From contig JAGDXS010000005.1 of the NCBI GenBank assembly GCA_023261755.1, positions 1 to 62,714 of the forward strand: a stretch of DNA of 62,714 nucleotides, in the 5' to 3' direction. Shown in pieces: positions 26,619 through 35,610 of the stretch. The notes under the pieces are model-generated. The model was not told the DNA's origin. It did no database searches and saw nothing but the letters and a program-made list of their open reading frames with translations. A program made the position numbers and the translations under genes. This DNA comes from Thermoplasmata archaeon. GTDB lineage: Archaea > Thermoplasmatota > Thermoplasmata > Thermoplasmatales > ARK-15. Positions within the stretch are counted from its first letter, which is position 1. Each line of letters starts with the position of its first letter.

Positions 26619-27728
26619 TTAATGCACCCCTTTATAAATTTCTGCTACCTTAGCAACACCTTCAGGCATTGTTGCAAAGGCATCAATTCCATTGTCCTTC
26701 AGGATTTGCCTACCCTCTTCTTCATGGACACCATTTAATCTTACTACTATTGGTAAATTAATATTGTATTCTTTTTTTGCGAGTACGATTCCTTGAGCCA
26801 CAGTATCACATTTTGTGACACCGCCGAAAATATTTACGAATATTATCTTTGGCTGTGCTTTTAAAACTAATGGAAAGGCATTTTTAACAATATCCACGCT
26901 GTCCGTACCACCCAAATCTAAGAAATTCCTTGGTTTAAGGCCGTGGAGTAATAATGAATCAAGTGTAGCCATGGTAAGGCCTGCACCATTTGCAATAACA
27001 CCAATATCTCCATCCAATTCCACAAATGAATAATCCTGCATTTTAGCAATCCTTTCAAGATCCGTAAGATCATCAAGATTTACAGGAACATCCTTGTGCC
27101 TGAAAAGTGAATCTGAATCAACAATTACTTTTGAATCTGCAGCAATTATATTTCCCTCTTTTGTTATTACCAATGGATTAATTTCCACCAATTCACAATC
27201 GTATGTTTGGAATAAAGTGTACATATTTTTCAATAAATTAGATAATTGTTTTGATTGTTCGGAATTTAGATTTAATTTCTTTGAAACCATCTTTGAAAGA
27301 TAAGGTGAATATCCAATGAGTGGATCTATCCAATGCATATATATTTTAGATTCCTCAACAGTTTCAATTTCAACGCCACCCTCTGCGCTAGCCATTACAA
27401 GTGGCCTCTTTTTACCTCTATCTATTGTAATTGAAATATAAAGCTCCTTATCAATATTCAACTTCCTCTCAACAAGGATATATTTTACCTTTGATCCTTT
27501 AATTGTTTGGGAAAATAATTCTGTTGCTTTAGCTATTGCATCATTTTTGTTATCTGCAAATTTAATTCCACCTGCTTTTCCTCTTCCGCCTACAAGTACC
27601 TGCGATTTCAATGCTACTGGAAAAATGTCATCTCTTATTTCCTTCGGATCCTGTATTACATATCCATCTGGTACTGGTATACCAAATTTTTTAAACAACT
27701 CTTTGCCTTGGAATTCATACAAATTCAT
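26619..27728 (-). CDS. sucC: Succinyl-CoA synthetase beta subunit
   Basis: MNLYEFQGKELFKKFGIPVPDGYV...; NGAGLTMATLDSLLLHGLKPRNFLDLGGTD; VNIFGGVTKCD. Confidence 0.95.
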   Translation of the reverse strand: MNLYEFQGKELFKKFGIPVPDGYVIQDPKEIRDDIFPVALKSQVLVGGRGKAGGIKFADNKNDAIAKATELFSQTIKGSKVKYILVERKLNIDKELYISITIDRGKKRPLVMASAEGGVEIETVEESKIYMHWIDPLIGYSPYLSKMVSKKLNLNSEQSKQLSNLLKNMYTLFQTYDCELVEINPLVITKEGNIIAADSKVIVDSDSLFRHKDVPVNLDDLTDLERIAKMQDYSFVELDGDIGVIANGAGLTMATLDSLLLHGLKPRNFLDLGGTDSVDIVKNAFPLVLKAQPKIIFVNIFGGVTKCDTVAQGIVLAKKEYNINLPIVVRLNGVHEEEGRQILKDNGIDAFATMPEGVAKVAEIYKGVH

Positions 27729-27789
27729 GCACATTCACCTTTTCATGGTAAAGGAAGATTTATTAAATAAATTTTTCATCATCCCTTAG

Positions 27790-28062
27790 ATGGTTGTAAA
27801 GGATAAAATTGGAAGAAAAAGATACGTAATTGTATATAATACAGATAATCTAAGCGATATTCTAAAGCACATACATTTGAAATTCCATATGAATCTTAGG
27901 TTTATTTTAAAGCTTGGTCATTACTCCATAATAAAAATTCCACATTATGAAAAGAATAAATTCTTGGAATTATTAATGGAATTTAATGTTCCAACTATGA
28001 AAACAACAGGAACTTTAAAAAAGGCAAAGGAAATAATAAAAAATAAGGAGCTAGGGCACTAA
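27790..28062 (+). CDS. Small protein, candidate divergent RNase P component 2 (Pop5/Rpp14 family)
   Basis: 90 aa; starts KDKIGRKRYVIVYNT, ends FNVPTMKTTGTLKKAKEIIKN, reminiscent of the Pop5 RY(I/V) start and SGTIKKA-like end. Confidence 0.45.
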   Translation: MVVKDKIGRKRYVIVYNTDNLSDILKHIHLKFHMNLRFILKLGHYSIIKIPHYEKNKFLELLMEFNVPTMKTTGTLKKAKEIIKNKELGH

Positions 28063-29169
28063 ATTTTTCAATTTTTCAAGGGCAATTTTCCTATCTGAAT
28101 AGTCAAGGCCTTCAAGCATTTTTTCTAAAAAAGATATGGATTCATCATATGCTTTTCTATCTACAGGTTTAGGCACTCCATCTTTACCACCTAGAGCAAA
28201 TGAATATTTTACAGGATCTTTCCAAGATGGCTCTTTACCAAAAATTATGTTACCAATATAGGCCAATGCCCTTACAGTGGAAGGACCAACATTTTTTAAT
28301 GAAATTAATTCTTCATAATTTTTGGGTTGAAATTCATAAATGGATCTTAAATTTTCCCAATTTATTTTCCAGGGCATTGTAAAATATTTCATATTATTAA
28401 AATAGTCAAGTGTCCTGATACTTTTATTTTCTTGAATAAATAAATTTATATATTTTTCTGGATTTTCTTTTGCTATTTCCAAGGAAATTTTTCTTGTATC
28501 TTCACTTTCCTTTGCTGTGAGGTCTAATACTTTATCTAAAATTAGATCTGATGCAATTCCGGAATGTGGTTCTTCAACAAAAGATTTGATGTCGCCAAGC
28601 CAATGGTATCGTCTTGCATACCTTGTATCTGAATTCATTCCCTGTTGAATTACAGCCCAATCACCTTTTTCCGTAATAATCATGGTATGGAAATAAAGGT
28701 TAAAACCATCCTGAATTAATGTATTATCTACCTTAGCACTAATTCTTGAAGCATATATTAGGTTATCAACATATTTATCATTAATAAAAGAAATTTCACC
28801 TAACCTTCTAATTTCATTGGGTGTATTTAATGATATCTTTCCCTTGCCACCAACTACCTTTATGCCAATATCACTTTTACTGAGCGCTTCCTTTATTGCT
28901 CCCATTAATACTGTTGTTGTTCCTGATGAATGCCAGTCAAAGCCTACTACCATGGAAAATGCTTGGAAAAAATATGGATTGGAGAGTCTCCTTAAAACTT
29001 CAGTTTTACCATACTCATCATTGATAATTGTTATAATGGAGCCAGATAACTTTACCATTCTAGGAAAAAGCCATTTGGGAGCATGACCGTAATGCAAAGG
29101 TAAATTCGCATAACCAGTTTTTTGCACAAAAAAATAAGTTATTTTTAAAAGATAAATTTTTTCATTCAT
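28051..29169 (-). CDS. DUF763 family protein
   Basis: KTGYANLPLHYGHAPKWLFPRMVKLSGSI; GFDWHSSGTTTVLMGAIKEAL; LKNVGPSTVRALAYI (HhH). Confidence 0.88.
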   Translation of the reverse strand: MNEKIYLLKITYFFVQKTGYANLPLHYGHAPKWLFPRMVKLSGSIITIINDEYGKTEVLRRLSNPYFFQAFSMVVGFDWHSSGTTTVLMGAIKEALSKSDIGIKVVGGKGKISLNTPNEIRRLGEISFINDKYVDNLIYASRISAKVDNTLIQDGFNLYFHTMIITEKGDWAVIQQGMNSDTRYARRYHWLGDIKSFVEEPHSGIASDLILDKVLDLTAKESEDTRKISLEIAKENPEKYINLFIQENKSIRTLDYFNNMKYFTMPWKINWENLRSIYEFQPKNYEELISLKNVGPSTVRALAYIGNIIFGKEPSWKDPVKYSFALGGKDGVPKPVDRKAYDESISFLEKMLEGLDYSDRKIALEKLKNLVP

Positions 29170-29731
29170 TAAATTTGTATTTGAAAATGCTAAATATAAT
29201 TATCCATATGGATAGAACAATCGCCTCCCCCATTTCAGGAATAGCTTTTCCATTTCCTAATGGAAGATCAAGTATTATGCCAAGGGCTAATATTCCCATT
29301 AATAACGTTGTCAATCCGAAGTATAATTTTGCCTTGAAATAATGAATGCTCATTATAACCATTGCTAAAGGGAATAAAAGAAAGAAACCGTATGAAAAAA
29401 TTAAATGCAGATTATAAGGTGAATGTTCTGTAAAAACACCTATTAATGAAAAAGATATTGACCCGATTATCATGATTATTAAAGAAATTTTAGAAATAAT
29501 ATCTTTTGTTTCTATTTCCTTCAAAATGAAGAATATTGCCAATATAATGCCTCCTATTATTAAAGTAGAGTTGAACAAAAATTGTGGAAAAGTACCGAAC
29601 AATCCAGCACCTATATCACTTAAATAATTATTTACCCATGAAAAATTATGTGAAAAGAGGGTAGATAAAGATACAAAGATAAGGGCATATAAAGATCCTA
29701 CCAAACCTAGAACATTGAAAATCTTTTTCAT
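29162..29731 (-). CDS. DUF998-like multi-TM membrane protein
   Basis: 189 aa with about 6 hydrophobic segments; NNYLSDIGAGLFGTFPQFLFNSTLIIGGI. Confidence 0.75.
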   Translation of the reverse strand: MKKIFNVLGLVGSLYALIFVSLSTLFSHNFSWVNNYLSDIGAGLFGTFPQFLFNSTLIIGGIILAIFFILKEIETKDIISKISLIIMIIGSISFSLIGVFTEHSPYNLHLIFSYGFFLLFPLAMVIMSIHYFKAKLYFGLTTLLMGILALGIILDLPLGNGKAIPEMGEAIVLSIWIIIFSIFKYKFNE

Positions 29732-29880
29732 ATATATTTTGCAATTAAATCAATATATATAAAATTTATTTTTAAAAAAACCTAAATTTTTTAAAAAATT
29801 TTAAAATGATTTCAAATTTATATGCTCTATATATTTTTTTAGAGAAAATTTTTTAAAATAGTTATTTTTACCATGTTAAG

Positions 29881-30264
29881 GTGGCAGATAATTTAGAAAT
29901 TATAACTCGAGAGACTCTTTTCAAAGTGTTATTTAAGGTACTTTCAAAAAAAGGAATGGATAAAAATGAAATTTATGAATTGACAGAATATGTTCTAAGT
30001 TTTTTTGGATTTGATGATTATCTTGTGGATAATATTCTTACTCCTTTAGATAGGGATATTTTTTATTATCTTGAAGAATGTGGCATTTTTAAGGCAGAAT
30101 CTATGGAAGTAAATTTGCTCAAGGGAAGGCAATGGAGAATACATTTTTGGACATACAGGAAAGATAACATACAAAAAATAATTGAAACTGAGGACAACAT
30201 TGAAATAGAAAATCCAGAAAAACTATATGAAAAAATATTTAATGAGCATGATGAAGTAAAATGA
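29881..30264 (+). CDS. Small conserved protein (resembles Thermoplasmata DUF6015), encoded directly upstream of the FtsZ-like gene
   Basis: 127 aa, GTG start, 4-nt overlap with next gene; ITRETLFKVLFKVLSKKGMDKNEIYELTEYVLSFFGFDDYLVDNILTPLDRDIFYYLEECG. Confidence 0.7.
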   Translation: MADNLEIITRETLFKVLFKVLSKKGMDKNEIYELTEYVLSFFGFDDYLVDNILTPLDRDIFYYLEECGIFKAESMEVNLLKGRQWRIHFWTYRKDNIQKIIETEDNIEIENPEKLYEKIFNEHDEVK

Positions 30265-31073
30265 GAGCAGTATGTGTAGTTGGATTGGGTAAAAATAGCA
30301 TAAATTTAGCTAGGAACATCTCTTTAAATTTAAAATTAAATAAATTGTTAATTAGCAATGAGCCGGGTAATGAAAACATATTCATAGAGAAAGAAAAAAT
30401 ATCATTTTTAGAATCTGAAAAGGTAAGTACAGAATACGATGAAATATTTGTAAATATTTTAAATAATTATAAAAATACTGAATTATTCATTGTAATTTCA
30501 GATATGTATGATATTTATTCAATTTCGCTAACAAAGATATTTGGAAGATTTGCCAAAAAATTTCATTTGAACAGTTTGGCTATTCTTTTATTACCATCGG
30601 CATCTGAAATAAATAAGTATGAGAATGCGGAAAAGCAGATTGAAAACTTTAAAGAAAATTATAATTTAATAATAAGGATAGGTAAAGATGGAATATTCAA
30701 GGAATTCAAAGATTTACCAATTAAATTTATTGATAAGGTAGAATATGAAATTACATTATTGCTAATTAAAAACTTAGCAGAAGTATTTTCAATTCAGGAA
30801 ATAATAAATATTTCAAGTGTATCAAAAGAGTTGGGTTTTGGTTTAAGCATCACTGAAAGAATGGATAAACTTGTCGAGGCATTTCAGGAAGCAGAATCAT
30901 CACCCTGGCTAAATAATGGTAAAAATAATTATATAATAAGTTTTAATGGTATTGTTGAATATGGTGATATAACTCAAATAGAGAAAATTATCAAATTCAA
31001 AAATTTTAATATAAAAATAAATAAGAACTTAAATCAAGGTAGGAAAATAGAAATTTTAATTTTAAATTACTAA
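30261..31073 (+). CDS. Divergent FtsZ/tubulin-superfamily protein, predicted GTPase-inactive
   Basis: LFIVISDMYDIYSISLTKIFGRFAKKFHLNSLAILLLP aligns gaplessly to the FtsZ pattern [38 protein letters not shown]. C-terminal IINISSVSKELGFG...AFQEAESSPWLNNGKNNYIISFNG matches FtsZ T7 helix region, (A)..SPLL and LxNIxGG segments. Confidence 0.7.
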   Translation: MRAVCVVGLGKNSINLARNISLNLKLNKLLISNEPGNENIFIEKEKISFLESEKVSTEYDEIFVNILNNYKNTELFIVISDMYDIYSISLTKIFGRFAKKFHLNSLAILLLPSASEINKYENAEKQIENFKENYNLIIRIGKDGIFKEFKDLPIKFIDKVEYEITLLLIKNLAEVFSIQEIINISSVSKELGFGLSITERMDKLVEAFQEAESSPWLNNGKNNYIISFNGIVEYGDITQIEKIIKFKNFNIKINKNLNQGRKIEILILNY

Positions 31074-31173
31074 AAAATTTTTATTTAAAGGAATCCATAC
31101 TGTTTTTAAAAAAATACATTATTAAAATATTTCATAGAAAAAATTATTACCTAGTATTTGATATTTAATATTA

Positions 31174-32019
31174 ATGGAGGACATTTTAGATTTAGGGAAA
31201 ATAAATAGAATTTTGATACCGACTAACAAAAATCCGCTTATGGAAAAGTCTATTGATTATATAACAAATATTTTCCCAGATGCGACCTATTATACAATAG
31301 GTGTTGTAGATATAAGCGGTGAAGCTATTATGCTTTATACGAGCTATTCTTCAGACTATCTTGATATAATGGAATCTCTTGAAAAGGATGCAATAAACGA
31401 GGCAGTCGAATTATTAAAGAAAAAAAATGTTAAAATGGGTGATTCTTGCATTGCTAAGGGATTCCCAGCAAAAACAATTCTAGACTATTCAAAAAAAAAT
31501 AATATTAATTTGATAGTTCTAACAACAAGTTCAAAGCTGGGAACGGAAGGTTTTAAACTTGGATCAACTGTTAAAAGGATAATAGAAAAAAGTAAGATAC
31601 CTACATTATTGATTACACCGGTTTCAAAATGTGGTAAAATTGAAAAAGTATTTAATCCATCAAGTGGGAGTAAATATTCATTTAGGGCAAGCATGCTTTC
31701 TATTAGTTTTGCTAAGCATTTTAATGCTTCAGTAAAAATGTTGCATTTCGGAAAAATAAAAAACCAGAATTTAATAAATACACTGGAAAATTATGCTCAA
31801 TCTTTGGGAGTTAAATTCGAAATAGAAGAATATGAGGGAAATTATCTTCTCAAAAAAATTGTTGATGAAACTGAAAAATATGACATAATGATCGCATCGA
31901 GAGGAAGAAAGGGCTTTTCATATAAGTTTAGATATTTTTCACCAGAATTGGCTTTGGGTAAATTGGAAAAAGAAGTGATCGAACTCTCCAAGATTCCAAT
32001 AATGCTAATAAATGAATAA
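31174..32019 (+). CDS. Tandem universal stress protein (UspA x2)
   Basis: INRILIPTNKNPLMEKSIDYI...KTILDYSKKNNINLIVLTTSSKLGTEGFKLGSTVKRIIEKSKIPTLLI; second degenerate copy ends ASRGRKGF...LSKIPIMLINE. Confidence 0.82.
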   Translation: MEDILDLGKINRILIPTNKNPLMEKSIDYITNIFPDATYYTIGVVDISGEAIMLYTSYSSDYLDIMESLEKDAINEAVELLKKKNVKMGDSCIAKGFPAKTILDYSKKNNINLIVLTTSSKLGTEGFKLGSTVKRIIEKSKIPTLLITPVSKCGKIEKVFNPSSGSKYSFRASMLSISFAKHFNASVKMLHFGKIKNQNLINTLENYAQSLGVKFEIEEYEGNYLLKKIVDETEKYDIMIASRGRKGFSYKFRYFSPELALGKLEKEVIELSKIPIMLINE

Positions 32020-32068
32020 TAAAATATTTTAAAAATGTTTTTATAAGTTTTTTATTTTAACATAACAA

Positions 32069-33112
32069 ATGAAAGTTGCCTTTGCCGTCTGTTCACTTGG
32101 TCTTGGTCATGCGTCTCGTTCATTGCCGTTAATAAATGCACTAATTAAAGAAGGCAACGAAGTGACCGTTATTGCACATGGAAGATCAAAAAACTATATT
32201 GAAAAATCTTTGGAAAATATAAATATAATAGATCTGCCTGATTATCCCTTAGAGTATACTAAAACAAGGGCATCATTTTTTCCAAATATAATATTGAAAT
32301 CACCTGCCATTGTTAGCTCTTTCATAGAAGAGCATAAGGAATTTTTAAATCTGCAAAAAAAACATAACTTTGATTTAATAATTTCCGATAACAGGTACGG
32401 TATTTTCGATCCCAATGTCCCTTCTTATATTATTACTCATCAATTGAGAATCATGAATCCGTTCAGGATTAGAACGCTTGAAACATTGAGTATGGTTTAT
32501 AACAATTATGTAAGCAAATTTTTCAGGAAAATTTTTGTACCAGATTTTGAAGATAATTCATTATCTGGAAATTTATCTCATGAGATAAAATTCATAGAGA
32601 AGAATAAAATAAAATACATAGGCCCTTTGTCAAATTTTAGGAAATTGGATATGCCTAAGGATATAGACATACTTTTTACAATATCAGGGCCGGAGCCCCA
32701 GAGAACAATATTTGAAGAAATTATTTTAAGGGAAATAAAAAAATTTGATGGAAAATATTATATTGTTTTAGGAAGGCCTGATAAAAATAAAAATGATGGA
32801 AATATCATTAGTTTCGCTTCACATGAAGAAATGGAAAAACTTTACAACAGGGCTAAGATAATAATTTCCAGGTCAGGATATTCAACTATTATGGACATAT
32901 TTTACATAGGAGGGAAAGCCTTTTTTATACCAACACCATCTCAGCCTGAGCAGGAATACCTAGCTGAGTATCTTTACAATAAAAATGTAAGCGGATATTC
33001 AAAACAGGAAGAGTTTGAATTAAATTTAATAACAACTGAAAATTTCACAGGTTTCGATGGAGGATACAATAAAGAAGATAGTGTAAAAAAATTCATGGAT
33101 GAAGTGATGTAA
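32069..33112 (+). CDS. MurG/GT28-like glycosyltransferase
   Basis: MKVAFAVCSLGLGHASRSLPLINALIKEGNEVTVIAHG; RAKIIISRSGYSTIMDIFYIGGKAFFIPTPSQPEQEYLAEYL. Confidence 0.85.
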   Translation: MKVAFAVCSLGLGHASRSLPLINALIKEGNEVTVIAHGRSKNYIEKSLENINIIDLPDYPLEYTKTRASFFPNIILKSPAIVSSFIEEHKEFLNLQKKHNFDLIISDNRYGIFDPNVPSYIITHQLRIMNPFRIRTLETLSMVYNNYVSKFFRKIFVPDFEDNSLSGNLSHEIKFIEKNKIKYIGPLSNFRKLDMPKDIDILFTISGPEPQRTIFEEIILREIKKFDGKYYIVLGRPDKNKNDGNIISFASHEEMEKLYNRAKIIISRSGYSTIMDIFYIGGKAFFIPTPSQPEQEYLAEYLYNKNVSGYSKQEEFELNLITTENFTGFDGGYNKEDSVKKFMDEVM

Positions 33113-33114
33113 TA

Positions 33115-34119
33115 ATGAAGGGAGGATGGAGTACCAAGGTTCTGATCATTTCCGTTATAATAAGTGTAGTAGTTATAGCAATAATAATTTCAGGAACTTA
33201 TTCAAGTGATACAATTAAAGAGATTCTTTCAATTGACCCAACATTAATTTTGGTGGCATTGGGTCTTCATTTAGTATATTGGTTTTCATGGGCAGGAAGG
33301 ATTAAGGTTCTTGCTAAAAGCTTGAATTATAAAATCACTTATTTTCAATCTTTGAATATAGTAGTTTTGAATGTTTTAGCCGCATCTGTAACGCCATCAA
33401 ATGCAGGGGGTGAACCTGTAAGGATAAAAATGCTAAATGATCTTGGAGTAAGGGGTGGAGATGCAACTGCAATAGTTATTGGTGAAAGGGTCTCCGATGC
33501 AATATTTTTGCTCTCTCTTTTTCCCATATTATTGATATTTTTTAGTTTCATGCTCTCAGGACTACTCGGATATTTGCTTTTCATTGCAGTTATTCTTCTA
33601 GGTTCTCTTTTGTTGATAGTCTTTATAATAGTATGGAAACATAAAAATTTTGAAAAGTTAATAGAAAAATTGGAGCCTCTGGTAAAAATTTTTATCAGAA
33701 AACCTGAGAAAAGATTCAAAATAATGGAGAAATTAAAACAGGAATTCAAATATTTTTATCAGGGTCTGCATATACTGATCATGAGAAGAAAAATAAATTT
33801 TGTAATAGTGATTCTGCTCAGTGCAATATTATGGATTTCAGATTTTATAATTTTCTCAGTTGTTTTACTTGCATTTCATCAAAATCCACTTTGGGCTTAT
33901 TCAATCCTGGCCCAAATTTTCATAGTTCTATTAACAATAATTCCAATTTCACCAGGCGGAAGTGGTATTGTTGAATTAGCAGCAGCATTTCTATATGGCC
34001 CATTTATCCCTAAGGATATAATAGGCGTTGTAATTCTAATTTGGAGATTTATAGTATTCTATTTGAATATTATAATAGGGCTCATTTTCACAATAAGGCA
34101 TGTGGTAAAAAATTATTAG
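33115..34119 (+). CDS. AglD/UPF0104-type (LPG synthase TM domain-like) integral membrane protein
   Basis: LNVLAASVTPSNAGGEPVRIKMLNDLGVRGGDATAIVIGERVSD; IPISPGGSGIVELAAAFLYG. Confidence 0.85.
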   Translation: MKGGWSTKVLIISVIISVVVIAIIISGTYSSDTIKEILSIDPTLILVALGLHLVYWFSWAGRIKVLAKSLNYKITYFQSLNIVVLNVLAASVTPSNAGGEPVRIKMLNDLGVRGGDATAIVIGERVSDAIFLLSLFPILLIFFSFMLSGLLGYLLFIAVILLGSLLLIVFIIVWKHKNFEKLIEKLEPLVKIFIRKPEKRFKIMEKLKQEFKYFYQGLHILIMRRKINFVIVILLSAILWISDFIIFSVVLLAFHQNPLWAYSILAQIFIVLLTIIPISPGGSGIVELAAAFLYGPFIPKDIIGVVILIWRFIVFYLNIIIGLIFTIRHVVKNY

Positions 34120-34155
34120 TAATTTTTTTATAAAAGTAATCTATTCTATAAAATA

Positions 34156-34335
34156 ATGAAAATTCAAATTTGTCCAGTATGCGGAAGCACAGATATTTAT
34201 TACGAAGCTGGAATGATCACTGGAGAAAAATACAAGTGCAACAATTGCGGTTATGTGGGATCATTCATCCTTGAAATAGAGGAAAAGGATTATGAAGAAT
34301 TTTTAAAAACTATAAAGAATAACCAGCATAAATAG
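34156..34335 (+). CDS. Small zinc-ribbon protein (59 aa), not in the supplied ORF track
   Basis: ATG 34156: MKIQICPVCGSTDIYYEAGMITGEKYKCNNCGYVGSFILEIEEKDYEEFLKTIKNNQHK*; two CxxC knuckles. Confidence 0.75.
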   Translation: MKIQICPVCGSTDIYYEAGMITGEKYKCNNCGYVGSFILEIEEKDYEEFLKTIKNNQHK

Positions 34336-34828
34336 CCTTGATATCCTCATCCAAAAATCTCTTTGAAACATACATTCTTACGCTTTTTTCAAGAGCCTCA
34401 ATAGGTATGTGGCCCGTAATTTTTGCATATGCACCTAAAAGTACCATGTTTGATATCCTGGGATTTGATATCTTTTCTGCTATCTCTGAAGCGTTTATTT
34501 TATAAATATTCTTCAATTCCTCAGGTATGTTTTTTACCATTGTTGAATCTATGATCACATGATCGCTTTTTTTAATTAAATCTATGTACCTGTCAAATGT
34601 TTTTTGGTACATAATGATCATAACATTTGGTTCCGTGATCATTAAATCATAAATGTAATCATCATCAACAATGATATCAGAAGTTGTTACACCTGACCTT
34701 ACTGCTGCAGTATAAGACCTAGTCATAACAACATTCTTTTTAAGTACGGTAGAAAAGGTTTGTGAGAGAATCGTACCTGCTAAAACAACACCTTGACCGG
34801 CCCAGCCACCTATTCTTATCTGAATCAT
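34310..34828 (-). CDS. korC: 2-oxoacid:ferredoxin oxidoreductase gamma subunit
   Basis: IQIRIGGWAGQGVVLAGTILSQTFS...VVMTRSYTAAVRSGVTTSDIIVDD. Confidence 0.9.
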   Translation of the reverse strand: MIQIRIGGWAGQGVVLAGTILSQTFSTVLKKNVVMTRSYTAAVRSGVTTSDIIVDDDYIYDLMITEPNVMIIMYQKTFDRYIDLIKKSDHVIIDSTMVKNIPEELKNIYKINASEIAEKISNPRISNMVLLGAYAKITGHIPIEALEKSVRMYVSKRFLDEDIKAIYAGYSL

Positions 34829-35610
34829 TTTCTCACCTTTTCAATAATTTTCTGAAGCTCATCTGTGAGCTCAGGTTTTTCAATATCCACAAATTCACCT
34901 ATTCTGAAAACACCCTTTTCATCAGTTTTGAATTTATCCCTGAACCAATGCAACATCTGTATGTGATCCATGTTCAATATTCTACCTTCATATGTAGGGC
35001 ATTGGGAAATTACCTCTATGAATGAGAAACCCTTTTTCGTTAATCCCTTCTCTATGGATCTTATCAATTGATTCATGTGCCAGGTAGTCCATCTTGCAAC
35101 ATAGGATGCACCTGCTGCTGCAACAACCTCTGAAACATTTAATGCGAATGCTGGATTACCATATGGTGTAGTAACAGTTTTGTATTCATGCTCAGTTGTT
35201 GGTGCAACCTGGCCTCCTGTCATGGCATAAACGCCGTTGTTTACCATGATCACAGTAATGCCAACATTGGACCTTGCAGCATGCAATAAATGGTTGCCAC
35301 CTATGCCCGTGCAATCTCCGTCGCCGCTTACAACAAGAACTTTAAGTTTTGGATTTGCCACCTTTAAACCTGTTGCAAATGCAATAGGCCTTCCATGCGT
35401 TGTATGAAGAGAATCCACCCTGAGATATGGTGATGGTATCCAGGCCGAACAGCCAATGCCTGAAACTGCTGCGATCTCATTTCTAGGTAATTTTAAATGA
35501 TCAATGGCCCTTGCTATCGCATTTAAAATTTGGCCATCGCCACAACCAGGGCAAAAAGCCGAAGGCATTCTCCTTATGTATTCGTTTTTAATATAATTTG
35601 CAGTGATCAT
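34825..35610 (-). CDS. korB: 2-oxoacid:ferredoxin oxidoreductase beta subunit (TPP-binding)
   Basis: PSAFCPGCGDGQILNAIARAID; VVSGDGDCTGIGGNHLLHAARSNVGITVIMVNNGVYAMTGGQVAPTT. Confidence 0.93.
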   Translation of the reverse strand: MITANYIKNEYIRRMPSAFCPGCGDGQILNAIARAIDHLKLPRNEIAAVSGIGCSAWIPSPYLRVDSLHTTHGRPIAFATGLKVANPKLKVLVVSGDGDCTGIGGNHLLHAARSNVGITVIMVNNGVYAMTGGQVAPTTEHEYKTVTTPYGNPAFALNVSEVVAAAGASYVARWTTWHMNQLIRSIEKGLTKKGFSFIEVISQCPTYEGRILNMDHIQMLHWFRDKFKTDEKGVFRIGEFVDIEKPELTDELQKIIEKVRK

